Shown: positions 1 through 11,664 of the stretch, one piece after another
Numbering within the stretch: position 1 is the first letter of the stretch
How the letters are laid out: each line of letters begins with the position of its first letter
Assembly: GCA_000697475.1 (NCBI GenBank)
Contig: JNEU01000829.1
Location: forward strand, 1 to 64,000
Direction of reading: 5' to 3'
From: Lichtheimia corymbifera B2541
Taxonomy: Eukaryota > Mucoromycota > Mucoromycetes > Mucorales > Lichtheimiaceae
DNA length: 64,000 bases
The notes under the pieces: generated by a model
Database searches by the model: none
Seen by the model: the letters and a program-made list of their open reading frames with translations, nothing else
What the model was told of the DNA's origin: nothing
Translations under genes and position numbers: made by a program

Positions 1-230
1 CATGGAGACACCTACACATCAAGAAAGCTAAACCAGGAACAACATCCTATCACCCTGGCATTCTTAGTTAAATTCGTCCCTGAATAACCACCACACACAA
101 TCATGTACTACCCATAGTTAAGCAATAAGTGATGACTTCATCCTGACTATTATGACACCATTATTATGACACCATGCTACAAAATACAACGCTTTCGAAT
201 TAATCGTAAATGCATAAAAGACTCGAGTGT

Positions 231-390
231 AAAAATGGTGCGGGCATGGTGGACATATACATGTGCCATGATGGATGCATTGCATGAAAGACTCAAGTGC
301 AAAAATGGTGCGGGCATGGTGGACATATACATGTGCCATGATGGATGCATTGCATGAAAGACTCAAGTGCAAAAATGGTGCGGGTATGAT
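231..390. repeat. 70-bp minisatellite, two full units plus a partial
   Basis: Two near-identical 70-bp units (231-300 and 301-370) are followed by a third unit that diverges after about 20 bp. Each unit starts with AAAAATGGTGCGGGCATGG. The core GGTGCGGGC recurs twice more at 499-507 and 521-529, inside the 3' end of the neighbouring GalT reading frame. This is read directly from the sequence. Confidence 0.95.
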
Positions 391-443
391 GAATAATGCA
401 CGTGACATTATGCCAGCGAGGGCATAAAGGTGCTGTGTTTATA

Positions 444-1304
444 TCATTTTATATTAATTGGCTGATCTGAGTATATGACTAGCATGCCTATTTTTTTTGG
501 TGCGGGCGAGATGGGATTTTGGTGCGGGCGTAGTAATTCCCATTCTTTCAGGCTGGAAAGATGATGCTTGGGGAGTAGCAATGTCTCGAATGGCCACAAT
601 GCCCAGAAAGGCACCACGCATACAAAAGAGTCATTTTCAAAGACAACACGATCACTATGCTTGAGCTCACGTTGGGCGTATTGACAAAGAAGACATTTGC
701 CATCATGAGTATCGCGATAGGCTTGGAGAGAATCAAGCTCCGTTTGTGGCTCCTCAGGAACTTGTTCAGTGCACCACATTTGACCGTGAGGATGAGGATT
801 CGAACATCCCATAGCTGCACCCTTGTTCTCGAAAATCTGCACGTGCTTGATATAATCCTTCTCAGCCATAGCCTTGTAACTGCTCGTCCATTGCTTGACA
901 ACTTGCTCAATCTCCTCAACCGTCATCTCAGCCATGGTCAGATCGTGGCGTGGCGAAAAGCACATGACATGGCATTCGCCTCGTACCCCTTGTGTGCGAA
1001 TGAGATCATCGTCATCCTCTGTGGTATCGGCAAGAACGGGTTGGTCGGATTTGACAGCGGCAAAGTCGTTGGGGAAAACAAAAGTGGAATCATATTTGGG
1101 GTTGCAGTCGCCGTTGGCACGCTGGTTGCCTGGACACAAGTAACATGTGGCATCATACTCGGGACGCTTTTCGATTTGCGCACTCTCACGATGACCCTGC
1201 CAAGGACGCTGTGTACGGTGAGGCGAACAAAGCACCCATGATCGGGTCAATGGATTGTATCGGCGGTGTGAATGGTTCTTAAAGTCGAATGTACCAGTAG
1301 ACAT
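444..1304 (-). CDS. GAL7: galactose-1-phosphate uridylyltransferase, C-terminally truncated (possible pseudogene)
   Basis: The Leloir-pathway enzyme GalT swaps UMP between UDP-glucose and galactose-1-phosphate in the cytosol. The N-terminal domain is clear. It has the RRYNPLTRSWVL segment near residue 15, CYLCPGN near residue 55, and the active-site segment NPHPHGQMW near residue 170, which holds the catalytic HPH histidine. FWALWPFETLLLPK follows near residue 235. Homology stops about 10 residues later at LSSLKE, and the last 30 or so residues (WELLRPHQN onwards) are translated from GGTGCGGGC repeat sequence and do not look like GalT. Family members are about 350-370 residues and this frame has 286, so roughly 100 C-terminal residues are missing. 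No GT donor sits at the break, so a hidden intron is unlikely. A TATA-like ATATATATA lies about 75 bp upstream of the start, near 1375. It may be a non-functional remnant. Confidence 0.8.
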   Translation of the reverse strand: MSTGTFDFKNHSHRRYNPLTRSWVLCSPHRTQRPWQGHRESAQIEKRPEYDATCYLCPGNQRANGDCNPKYDSTFVFPNDFAAVKSDQPVLADTTEDDDDLIRTQGVRGECHVMCFSPRHDLTMAEMTVEEIEQVVKQWTSSYKAMAEKDYIKHVQIFENKGAAMGCSNPHPHGQMWCTEQVPEEPQTELDSLQAYRDTHDGKCLLCQYAQRELKHSDRVVFENDSFVCVVPFWALWPFETLLLPKHHLSSLKEWELLRPHQNPISPAPKKIGMLVIYSDQPINIK

Positions 1305-3177
1305 AATGGTTAAAGTGAATAAAAAAAGGGGGTTGATGGGTTAAATGACAGATTTTGGTCCCTTGATGATGCTGATATATATATGAGTTACGCTCGTCAT
1401 TCCGCGGTACTACAAGGCTTATGTAATTCGTCGGGGTTCGTCATATTCCGATCGATTATGTAAACTCGTCGATAAGACAACAATAGCTTGTGCATTGAAT
1501 CACCGATACACTAATTTGTGTTTATCAGGGACCAGATTAACCTTGCATGATGTCGTCAACAATAATAATGGTTGTGCTTTTGGTGAGATGTTGCTTGCCA
1601 TCAAGGATAATATGATGCAATGGATGTTAGATAGATCACAATGCAACAAAGGGCACCAGTAATAGTAGCAGTGTCATTCTCCATCCACGTCTAACATAAT
1701 AGCAAATGATGATTACCCCCGATAAGTATAGAAGGATGGGTTTTATTAAGAACCTTGACTCAAGTAATCACCCCATTGAAGCTCGTCATTGTCAAGGACT
1801 CACTCAATGTAGCGTATGTGACGCTCCTCCACAACGAGCAAATCGCTAATAGTAGTCGTGGGCAGTTACCGATTCTTAGGCTGCTGCATGTGACCATAGG
1901 AATTTCAATTATGATCGGGTTATGCAATCTGAGCAGTTTATAGAAGATAAGGACGTGAATATGTCGTATAGTTGGTCTCCAAGCACCACCATCAAGCTGG
2001 ATTGATGACGCATTGAATTTATCCACGTGAGCACTATGCCTCCAAAAGAAGCAAAATTTTGATCACCTAGAAACCCGTCATCTCGTTAGTGTCAATCCTC
2101 AGTCTTAGATCTTACTGCCCACCAGTCTTAGTACTTTTAGAAGCCGTATGGGATGTACATGTTTATTGTGATTTTGACTGACTGATCATCAAGCTCTGTA
2201 TGCATGTATCTTGGTCATGCTACATATGCACGTAGTAGGTGGCTCATCGCTGTCAGGTCTTTTTATGATAGATACAGCTTGTTTAGCAATCGACACGCGA
2301 TTTGACCCAAGTCCCATACAACTTTTTATATAGCGTTCTGGATCTGAATGGCTATCCTTATGCAAACGAACCAATGCATATGTTTAATGTGAAGTATCGG
2401 ACCACGACAACCGATGCAAGCTCTTATGGTTGCATATAAACCTATAATAGGAATAGAGACTTGGTCCATTATCATTAGCTATCATGGATGCAATTATTAT
2501 GAAAAAGCGATAGACCTTGTCAACGACAGCTGTTGTTGTAGCAGTAGTGGTCACTCTTCGGATTCGCAAACAATGATCTTCATGATCACCTAATGCATGT
2601 CTGCAAGAAATAAATATCCAAGATCATGTTATCTTCGGAACGCTGCCCGCGGTCCATCACTGTGTATCGTTAAAACATGCTAATTATCATCCAATTATAT
2701 CCTTCTTGTATTTGGTAACCAGAGTATTGGACCCGACCTCGAGGGCATGATGATGGGGTTGCGCTGAAAAGTAACAAAAAGTCCATTCGATGAGCCCTCT
2801 TGTTTCATATAAGCACGTGATGATGACGGGTGATGATGATGATGATGTTGCTATTAGTAGTCGTACGACTGCTGCTGCATTTTATTTTGGGCCCATTGTT
2901 TTAAACACGAATGGCATTGTGCAAGTGGGAAAACGTTGCCAAGCGATGCATCATGCATGTCTTTTGCATTGAGTCAAAAGCCTGCATGGTGGTAACCAAA
3001 GTAAGGGTATACACACTTTTTTACAGCTATGCTGATTTCAACCAATGAGAACGGGTGGTGTCACACACTGCTAGGTTGATTTATATACTTGCATGCTGCA
3101 TCTCCCACGCCAATGTCCGATCCAAGACTGTGGTTGTACATGTAACAATTTTATTGAAGACTCGACTATTACTACTA
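1305..3177. other. gene-poor intergenic stretch
   Basis: Only short, unconvincing reading frames of 60-90 codons are seen, with no protein-like composition and no plausible splice chains. The first 100 bp probably contain the promoter of the truncated GalT gene. A short GAT repeat lies near 2832-2845. I see no RNA gene here. Confidence 0.5.
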
Positions 3178-3726
3178 TCAGCCCATCAACATGGCGATCA
3201 CCAACAATGCCAATGGAAGCAAAACACCGGGTCGTCCTGCTAATGCTACAGCACCTCCTTCGTTGTTAGGTTCAGTGGATGATTCAGCTGGTGGTGAAGA
3301 AGAGGAAGAGGGATTCTCGCTCGGGACCTCGGAGCCAGATGGTCCTGCTGTCGTCGAAGTGGTTGTTGCAGAAGCTGATGGTTCGATAGTAGAAGATGAT
3401 GGGCTACCCGATGAAGAAGCCACTGCTGTGGTTGATGATCCTCCACCACCAACGACTGAACTATATTCATCACTACACACGGCAACTGTTTGGTCTGGGC
3501 AACAGGGGTCTTGAACTTGCACACAGGCATCCTTGCATCGTTCTGGACACGGTGCTGCTGAATTTCCATCCGAGCTAGGACACACCACGGCAGCACAAAC
3601 CGTGCCACTAGGTCCATTCAAAGGTACGCTTGTAGGCTCGATGGCAACCACTGCCATAGCAACAGCAGCAAGGGTAACCAATGTCAAAAGCAGGGTATTC
3701 AATGAGTTATTCTTTTGTAAATGCAT
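3178..3726 (-). CDS. secreted Cys-rich, Ser/Thr-rich GPI-anchored surface protein
   Basis: This is a single-exon protein of 182 residues. Residues 1-29 form a signal peptide with a hydrophobic core (LLLTLVTLAAVAMAVVA). A compact cysteine-rich stretch covers residues about 43-84, with cysteines in CAAVVC, CPERCKDAC and DPCCPDQ followed by one more. Residues 90-155 are a Ser/Thr/Pro-rich stalk that is probably heavily O-glycosylated. The C-terminus has a small-residue region (NNEGGA) followed by a hydrophobic tail (VLLPLALLVIAMLMG), a typical GPI-attachment signal. The features point to the fungal cell surface. The Cys-rich domain was not assigned to a family; a Kazal-like or small-CFEM-like fold is conceivable but unproven. 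It is divergent from the IKS1-like kinase gene. Confidence 0.8.
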   Translation of the reverse strand: MHLQKNNSLNTLLLTLVTLAAVAMAVVAIEPTSVPLNGPSGTVCAAVVCPSSDGNSAAPCPERCKDACVQVQDPCCPDQTVAVCSDEYSSVVGGGGSSTTAVASSSGSPSSSTIEPSASATTTSTTAGPSGSEVPSENPSSSSSPPAESSTEPNNEGGAVALAGRPGVLLPLALLVIAMLMG

Positions 3727-3784
3727 GGTGAATAGAAAGAGGAAGAAAAAGAAGCAGTTCTCTTTGTCAGAACGAAAATGGCAA

Positions 3785-3791
3785 TTTTATA
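3785..3791 (-). promoter_or_regulatory. TATA box of the GPI-protein gene
   Basis: TATAAAA on the minus strand lies about 60 bp upstream of the start codon at 3726. The leader between them is pyrimidine-rich on the coding strand. The intergenic space to 4090 is shared with the divergent kinase gene. Confidence 0.55.
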
Positions 3792-4090
3792 CCTCTTTGT
3801 GTGGGTTGTTGTGTGACACCACTTTGATTGTTACATAGACTAACTACAAGTCCCATCTCATTGTCATACTTTTTGCTTGGCACAGCCTTTTATCACAATG
3901 CCTATTTTGATTTTCTCCATGTTGAAATGTTTGTGAATAAAAAGAATGATGTATGTAGAAGCTATAGATATGAGGGGAGAAAGGTGTTATGAGTGGTGTG
4001 GTTGTTTCATACTCAGCAACGGGTGCTTCATTCATGCGCATTTTGTCCCAACTCTTTCTTGCACACACCGACACACACACACAAAAGAAA

Positions 4091-7000
4091 ATGGATTCTC
4101 ACGATGATGTCGACTTACAACACTCTTTGACACATCCACGCACTGTACGCCGCTCAAGTGAACCAGAAACAAGTTTATCGAGATATAACAGACACCAGAC
4201 TCCTTCTACATCACCACCGCCTCCACGCGTTCCCTTGCCATTGCCTTATTCACCTAGCGATTATGAACCTTCTCCAAGCAGTCCTCGCCATCATTACCTT
4301 TCATTGGATCGCACCTTTTGGCAACGCAAACTCTTTGACAATGCCTCTTCCAACACACGAGAACGTAGTCGATCGTTGGATAGCCATTCGCAATTCGCCT
4401 TGTTACCACCCTCGGGTGTAGATACCACCACTACCACATCGTCCAGCTCCTCCGACAACTGGGCTGTTGAAGCCGTTCGTTCATTTGAACTCGTTCCCTA
4501 TCGAGAATGGACCGTCATCTCGTAAGATTGGGAGGTGTCATTAGAATGAATAATATGGACTCACTATTGTCCCATAGACGAAATAACACGAGTGGGCAAG
4601 TGGTATTATACAACCGAGAAAGTCGCTTGGTAACCGTGCGTCGTCAAATGCCACCCGAGGATCCCATGGCAACAGCAACTACAGCAGCAGCTACAACGAG
4701 TACGCACCCTCCTACTGGTAGTCCAATCCAGGTATGGGATGATGGACATCATATTTAGATTTCAAGTCGTTAAAACCCATGCATATAATAGCTTGGCGAA
4801 TGTCCCACATGTCATCGACCTTTCTCTCCTCCTACTGCTCGATCAAAACATGATGTAAGTCCTTGGTGATATAGAATGGCATGCCTTGGTGGCTGATCAT
4901 GTTGGTTTAAAGACAGGAGAGCCTGAATTCATGGATCGAAACTACTTTCGACTTTTGGCATCGACACCTACTCAGTTGAGTGATAATTGAAACATTGCAA
5001 AAGTCATACTCGATCCACTAATAATGCTGGAGTAGATCACCGCACACGACGCGTGGAAGCATACCATCCTCCTTCGGAAACAATATCCATCTCAACGTCA
5101 ATGCATTCAATGAAGGCTATTATGAAAAGTTTTTTGTCGAAAAGAAAAAGCTTGGCCGTGGCTTTCGTGGCAGTGTATTTCTCTGTGAAGTAAGTATATA
5201 CATACATATATACATGCAACAGGTTTCATTGACTTTGGCTATCTTAGCATGAATTGGATGGAGTGCGGTTAGGGAAATACGCTGTCAAAAAAGTAGCAGT
5301 GGGTAAGTAGCGGGATTATCACTCATGGATACAGGTTACTTATTGAACCATTGTTGTTGTAGGGAACAATCATCCTTGGTTGGTGAAAATGCTACGAGAA
5401 GTGCATCTATTGGAGCGTTTGCGACATCCCAACATTGTCAGTTATAAACATGCTTGGCTTGAATACAGTCAGCCCTCGCCTTTTGGTAAGTTGTTACCAA
5501 CTAGCAGGTTGTTTGGGAGCAAGAACTTACCATGTTGTATACATACTAGGCCCCAAGATTCCATGCTTATTCATTCTTATGGTAGTACAGCCCAGGATGC
5601 CTATGAAATCTTTATTGACTGACTTGGGTTTATAAACAGGAATGTGCCAATGGGGGTAATTTGGAAGAATACATGGAACCTGAGCACGTGCCAACGACAA
5701 AGCCTTTTGTTCAACAAGCTGACAGTAAAAAGTCGGCATCACAACTGAAGCGAGAAAGGATTCGACGGCAACAGCAACAAAGCACTCAGGATCATACAGC
5801 AACGTCGACGCCATCCACCTATAAGCGACTGCTTAGCATGCCTGAGATCTGGTCTCTATTCTTGGATATCGTTGAAGGATTGGCCCATTTACATCAGCAG
5901 AATATTGTGCACCGAGACTTGAAGCCACCGAATCTTCTTTTGAAATGGGATACACGACATCGAGATCGAGACCAACCCAACGAATGGCGAGCTGCATTTG
6001 ATCATCCTGGAATGTATGTTGTTGTTCTGCACGTGATCCATCCAATTTTAACTCACAAGAATGTTGTCAAAATAGACCTCGGGTTCTTATATCCGATTTT
6101 GGAGAATGCGAAGATCTCGAAAGTGTACCAGATCAAGACCGTACCGGGGCAACTGGCACCATGGAGTTTATGGCACCTGAGCATGTTGAAATGGATCCTC
6201 GTGGCAGACATCTTGTGGAATATTCACCCAAAGCTGACATGTGGTCCCTTGGCATGGTGCTGTACTATCTATGCTACACGAAGCTCCCTTATACCAATAT
6301 TGACGATATTGATCTGTTGCGAGAGGAAATATTGGCCTTCCGAGAGTAAGTTCCCTTTCATGTTTGGAGTATATATATCGTGCTTACCTTTTGTTTTAGT
6401 GTCGAATTTCCAAAGAGCCGATTTGACATATACAATGATTATGACGAGACAATGATGAACCCAGGAGATCTGGAAACGTTACGACATCAAGATGTTTCAG
6501 CGGATATACCACATGAGTTGAAGCGGTTGATCCGCAGATTACTTTCGGTTGATCCTGAAAAACGACCTTCTTGTCAAGAGATCTTGTCACGTATTGCCAA
6601 TCTCAGGCCGTCCAATTCTTCTCCGTCGCCGTCGATTGGGTTGAAGGATATACCACCCAATCATTCATCTTCCCCCTCCATCGATCATCACCATCGTCAT
6701 CCGAATGTATGGTGTCCTCCTGAATATATGGTCTCCACCAACAATATGGTGTCTAATGAGCCATCCGTATTGGATTATGGCAGCAGCAAAATTGAGCCCT
6801 TAGCCATGGATGAAGATAGGCCGCTGAGTGCCGATGATCCACCTCCACCACAACCTCCTCCTTCTGAAAAAGACGATAGGATGGATATTGATGATGAGGA
6901 GGACAATGATGCCGACTCGACATCTGCAAACAAGTCCAAGACGACGAACCATTATCCTGGACGACGAGCTGGTATCAAAAAGAGACGGATGAGTAACAAT

Positions 7001-7305
7001 GACCATCATCAATCAACAACACCTCTTTTACTTGGTGGGAATGAGTCAACAAGTTCGAGCAAGATGTCAATTGATCATACTGGCCCAGTACATAAAGGAG
7101 ACTCAATCTTGGTGGCAGTCAAGACAGCGACGGCTATCTTTAAGGTATGTTGTTCAACAATAGCTAGCTTGTTTGAGCCGGCAATTGATTCTTTTAAAAA
7201 CAGGTCGCCTCTTGTACCTATCCATGTCATCCATATGCGCCTATGCCGGTGGTACTCTATCCTATTATCCTTATGGCATTACTTGATTTCTGGAGGTATG
7301 TATGA
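4091..7305 (+). CDS. IKS1: IKS1-like serine/threonine protein kinase with C-terminal hydrophobic segment (multi-exon)
   Basis: This spliced kinase gene has about ten exons. A low-complexity N-terminus is followed by QVVLYNRESRLVTVRR, a CPTCHRPFSPP zinc-binding-like motif (about 4800-4830), and then the kinase domain. The glycine loop KLGRGFRGSVFLCE (near 5150) and YAVKKVAVG hold the ATP site. LREVHLLERLRHPNIVSY, the catalytic loop HRDLKPPNLLL (near 5910), LISDFGECEDLE (near 6090) and EFMAPEH (near 6165) complete it. The GYYEKFF-GRGFRGSVFLCEHELDG arrangement and the NHPWLVKMLREV segment match fungal Iks1 rather than the HRI/GCN2 kinases it superficially resembles. An acidic Ser/Pro-rich linker follows. 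The last exon, after an intron at about 7145-7203, encodes a Cys/Pro/hydrophobic segment ending in LLDFWRYV, probably membrane-associated. The start at 4091 follows an AC-rich leader. Introns use GTAAGT-like donors; one (near 4975) appears to use GTTGAG. Iks1's cellular role is poorly known. Confidence 0.85.
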
Positions 7306-7645
7306 ATTTAGGGAGGGAAGACAATAGCATGTGTTTAAACTTGGGCTTCCATAGTGAGAGCGTTTCACATAGCCTTATTTTAATGATGATGCACGTTGTT
7401 TGGATATTTGGCATGGTTACATTGTATGGGGGCATGTGCGTTACATAATAATAAACGATTTGATACCATTTGCGCTGATGATAGATGATACGAGTGTATG
7501 TAAGTGGAGGGGGGTGTGGGGAGTAGAAGTGCCTGGTGGTGGTCATGTGATCAACGGAGATTGTTCCGCTTTACAGCACAGAGAGGAAAGGAAATCTGGC
7601 TTCTTCTTTTACTGCGAGAGGCAACCAGCACATACACACGCCACT

Positions 7646-9177
7646 ATGGTACGGTAACCGATCTTGACGCTCTGAATTCAGCTCCATTGTAACGCGATCT
7701 ATTAGACGGAAGCTTTTCCCAAGGGCAACCTTAAATCTCAGATAAAACAGCTTTCAACACAAGTAAGTAGTGGATCGATCTCGTTCTTTTTTGCGATCAG
7801 TGTTACTCAACAATGCCTACTAGCTCGGTGAATCGCCTGCCAAGGAATCAGCCACAGACAACCATGGTGCCCATTTGACCGAAGAAGAAAAAGAAAAGCT
7901 CAAGCAACAACTCGACGCTGTGCGAAAAAAGAAGCTCACAACCAAAATGGTACAGCAGCATTATCTTGTTCAACCCTATCATTCCCATTAACCATGACTA
8001 TATAGTTTCACGTGACCAAGGCCTTGAGAAGCAATGTCAAGAAATGCAAAGCAATGGAGATACAAAAGCAATTGAGGAAGCTCAGGGAAGCTCGTAAAGC
8101 TTTGGAAGAGTAGGTGATATATTCATCTGATGCTATGATACAACTTCTTACTCTCGAAATATCAGCAGATCCAACAATGAGAAGGAGACTACAAAGAAAC
8201 ATACACCATCACCCGAAGATATCCCCAAATATGAAAAGGAACTTGATATATTAAAGGTAAAATGGAAGATATGATAAAGGCTTTCATATACTCAATGGAT
8301 GACGGGATTAGGATCTTGACTTGGAGGCCTTTGCTGAAAAGACGCTGAGGAACAAGATGTTGAAGCACAAAGAATTGAAGCGAATTCCACTTGTTATCGA
8401 TGTATTGAATGAATCAGCTCCTGCCACCAACTCTGATACAACCACTACAGAAGAGGAAAAGACGATGCGTTCAGCAATTGATGGCCGGATACTACGCCAC
8501 AAGTCTGTACAAGAATTGATCTCCACGCAACTCGACGAAGTGCAGAATATCTTTTTACCAACCCATCAACAAAAGCAAACAAAGCGTGAATCCAATACTA
8601 AGGATCAAAAGAGTCGACCCAACAAAAAGATGAAGACCAGCAAAGATTCAGTATTTACAGCCTCCTCCATGTTTGTTGACTCTTTGGGTGGTGATGATGA
8701 TGATGATGACGACGGTGACGACAATGGACATCAGGATAGTTCTCGATCGAAAAAGATGGCTGACAACTGGGTGGATAAAGATTTCGACAAGTTTTACAAT
8801 GGTGAAAAGAAAAAGAACCGTCCTGGTCAACGACAACGAAGACAGTAAGTGAACATCATTCTCCATGTTGATCATCAACGAACTCATTGATGTATATTAG
8901 GGAGTGGGAAAAGAAGTACGGCAAGGATGCCAAGCATGTGAGGCAAGCACGTGATGAACGAATTCAGAATCGCATAGCAAAAGGAAAACCTGCATTCAAG
9001 GCAAAGGGTAACGACGGTAGCAGCAACAGCAACAACAAGAAGGATTCTGGATTGCTCAAGCCTGAAGAATTCCATCCATCATGGCAAGCAAAACGACAAG
9101 AACAAATGATGATTGCTTCAGCATTGAGTGGAAAGGGCAATGCCAATAACAAGATTGTATTTGACGATAGTGAATAA
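7646..9177 (+). CDS. BUD22: Bud22/SRFBP1-like small-subunit ribosome assembly protein
   Basis: This spliced, highly charged nuclear protein has a predicted coiled-coil N-terminal half (LTEEEKEKLKQQLDAVRKKK, about 7880-7950, and NVKKCKAMEIQKQLRKLREA, about 8035-8095). An acidic run (near 8690) and a conserved C-terminal block follow: NRPGQRQRR, EWEKKYGKDAKHV, HPSWQAKRQ and KIVFDD. That block is the signature of Bud22/SRFBP1 proteins, which in yeast act in 18S rRNA processing and 40S assembly. The most consistent start is an exon holding only the ATG (7646-7648), joined across a 57-nt intron to TEAFPKGNLKSQ. This start is inferred and an upstream exon cannot be excluded. The stop lies 70 bp from the convergent transporter gene. 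Confidence 0.82.
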
Positions 9178-9247
9178 AATGCGCAAGTTTGTTTTAAAAC
9201 ACACTCTAAGGAAGGGAGAGGGGGAGGATGCATGCGAAGATGAGGTT

Positions 9248-11064
9248 TTAAACCTTGGCAGTGAGTGATTGACCAATACGGAATTTGAGTACCAGCACAA
9301 TCAAGGCGCTGATGATGCTGGCAAGGCCATAAAACAACTTGTATGTTAAAAATGGTTCACCATCACTGCGAGATTCAATTGCACTTGCAATAGTGGGACC
9401 AAAAATAGCAGGGCAATTTAAGAGCATGATCAATGTATAGCCTGCAGAGTAGTTCTCCAGCCCAAATAACTTTACAGCAATCGGTCCTTCTATAATGCTG
9501 GTGTGTTAGTATGTACGCATTTGGATCCATAGCCACCATGACTTACGCAATGCATTGTATACACCTCCAAAGAATCCAAAGAGTGATGCAAATACTAGCA
9601 ATGAGAAATAATTCCGAGCCAGTGTCCAAACAACGATGGAGGCAATCCCACTCATAAACATGAATATAAAGCAGGTGTTGATGTTCCCAATGCTATCTGC
9701 AAGGTACCTTGATTGATATCATGATCATGTTAGATAGTGATGATGAAAAGTCAGGAGACGCCATGTTACATACCCAGCATAAATGCGCCCGATAACACTG
9801 ATTAAGGATGCAATGGAGATCACTGCAGAGCCTTGGAAGGGTGATAGACCGATATAGGTTGCATAAGCTAAAACACAGGGGGTGGGGTTGGTTGTTAGTG
9901 TTTGGTAGTACTAATTGGGATTGCATCAACACTTGCATGGCAAAAACGTGAACGGGACATAATTTGACAACACTTGAAAGAACCCGACAGCACACCAGAT
10001 GATGACATTGACATTTCGCAATAATCCCAATCGAACGATCTCATCAAGGGCGATGCGTTTTCTTTGAATAGGAGACCGTCTTTTGCGAATCACGCTACAG
10101 ACAATGATGTTGATGGCGATGAATGATATGCTCAAGCATCGCAATGCCCTATGTAGTTGTGAGAAGATTGTGACAAGCATGCGGTCATCGTTTTCTTATT
10201 ATTCTTACCATGTAGCCCCAAGAAGGTCATTAAAGTAGGTCATGACAAAAGGAAAAGCAAAGCCGCCTAATGCTGCACTGCTAACACTGATTCCCATGGC
10301 CGTATTAAGTTTACGATCGAACCATTCTGGAACGATTTTCATGGCAATCTAGAACAGAAAATTGAGTATGACCACCATCATTTGAACGTGAAGCCTACAT
10401 ACAGAGGTAAAAATGGAGCATCCACAACCGCAACATAAACCAATCCAGAGATACAAATGCCAGATCTATGATATATTAGTAACCTAGCAACCATAGTGCC
10501 TTTGGTGGATCTTACCTGTGTTGCTGAGCCTGCAAGGAACATGCCGGTGCTGATGAAACAACTGCCAATGATCAGGCATACTTTGAGTCCAAGTACGCTT
10601 TCCAAAAATGTGGAGATGATCATAAAGGAATAAGTAACAAGCACAAGAAGCGTACCCACAAAACTGAGCTTGACGGCAACATTGTGCGTGTTGTGAAATA
10701 CATGTTGCTCATAATAATCTTGCATCACACCTATGTATTTGCATCATAGTTATTATAACAATAAATGATTCTCCTCCTAGGTTGATGATCGATACGTACC
10801 CCTAGAAACGACCCTGTTAATTCATCTGTATTGTAATTATCAAGTAGAGCATCCAATTTACCAGCTAAAAGAAATACCAGTGGCCTGAAAGTGGCATAGG
10901 AAAGCACCAGCTGTAATGATCCATCCATAACCACCATCGATCCTTTCGTCAAACAAAGACCCTTGTTGTTGTTCCTCTTGGCCAAACTTGAGGATGCCAC
11001 CCATATTTTTATAATATTTGAATAGCGGCGTACGTTCTTCATGATTGATAGCGTCTTTGATCAT
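9248..11064 (-). CDS. MFS monocarboxylate-type (SLC16/MCH) transporter with apparent 2-nt microexon
   Basis: This multi-exon membrane transporter carries the monocarboxylate-porter signature DGGYGWIITAGAFLCHF in the first exon. It is followed by FSWGVMQDYY, a full set of hydrophobic segments and the VPEWFDRKLNTAMGISVSSAALGG segment typical of SLC16/MCH proteins. A basic central loop (VIRKRRSPIQRKR, near 10060) separates the two six-helix halves. The C-terminus is at 9248 and the start at 11064. In fungi this family moves monocarboxylates or other small organic solutes; the substrate here is unknown. Frame continuity between exon 1 and FSWGVMQDYY requires a 2-nt exon at 10800-10801, between two introns of about 60 and 68 nt (see findings). 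It is convergent with the BUD22 gene. Confidence 0.85.
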
Positions 11065-11664
11065 TGTTGTTTTTTTTTGTCAAAAGAAGAAAGAGACAAC
11101 GAAATGCCCTTTAAGATGGGATCAGCTGCCTGGCATGGAGGGAGAGAGAAAGCGAATAGGTCTTGAAACTGTTTACACGGGCAGATGATACTCCGCATCA
11201 TCATCATCATCATCATCCATATCCATCGTTTTCCACATTTATAAAAGGTATGATGACGACGCTGAGTATCATTTGAAATGCAAACAATGATTTCAGCAAG
11301 GATAGGGGCTCCATATTGAATGAGCGTGAGTGATGATGGTAGGACATGCGTACATATAAGGGTGGGATGTCACCTTGTCAAAGGAGAAATATATACATGA
11401 GGATCGCTTATCACGGACATCATAGATCAAACAGCAATGCTAACTGCTGCTGGCGTTTAATATTTACGGAGGCTACACATGTCAAACACAACAACACAAA
11501 CATTCCAGAATATTTGCGTAAACAAGAGCAAACCATATTCCTTATCCGACAAGTTGCTTAGCAAAGTGGAGATTGATTGATTGATTGGTTTTAATGGGTT
11601 GCACTGGAGGAGGAATAATGTACAAGGAGAGAGGGGGACGTGATTTATGCAAGTGTGTATGTGT
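11065..11664. other. intergenic region upstream of the transporter gene
   Basis: It holds the presumed promoter of the minus-strand transporter and a short CAT repeat near 11195-11218. A TATAAAA-like stretch (ATTTATAAAAGG) is present near 11240 on the plus strand with no convincing plus-strand gene behind it. No other feature is supported. Confidence 0.4.

Noticed and set aside
657..1241. 194-codon plus-strand frame
   Set aside because: It lies antisense to the GalT frame and has no domain; it is a shadow.
4091..7305. Assignment of the kinase as an eIF2-alpha kinase (HRI/GCN2)
   Set aside because: The HPNIV and KHAWLE segments resemble HRI, but the glycine-loop and CEHELDG context and the C-terminal hydrophobic tail fit Iks1 better; no eIF2-kinase insert is present.
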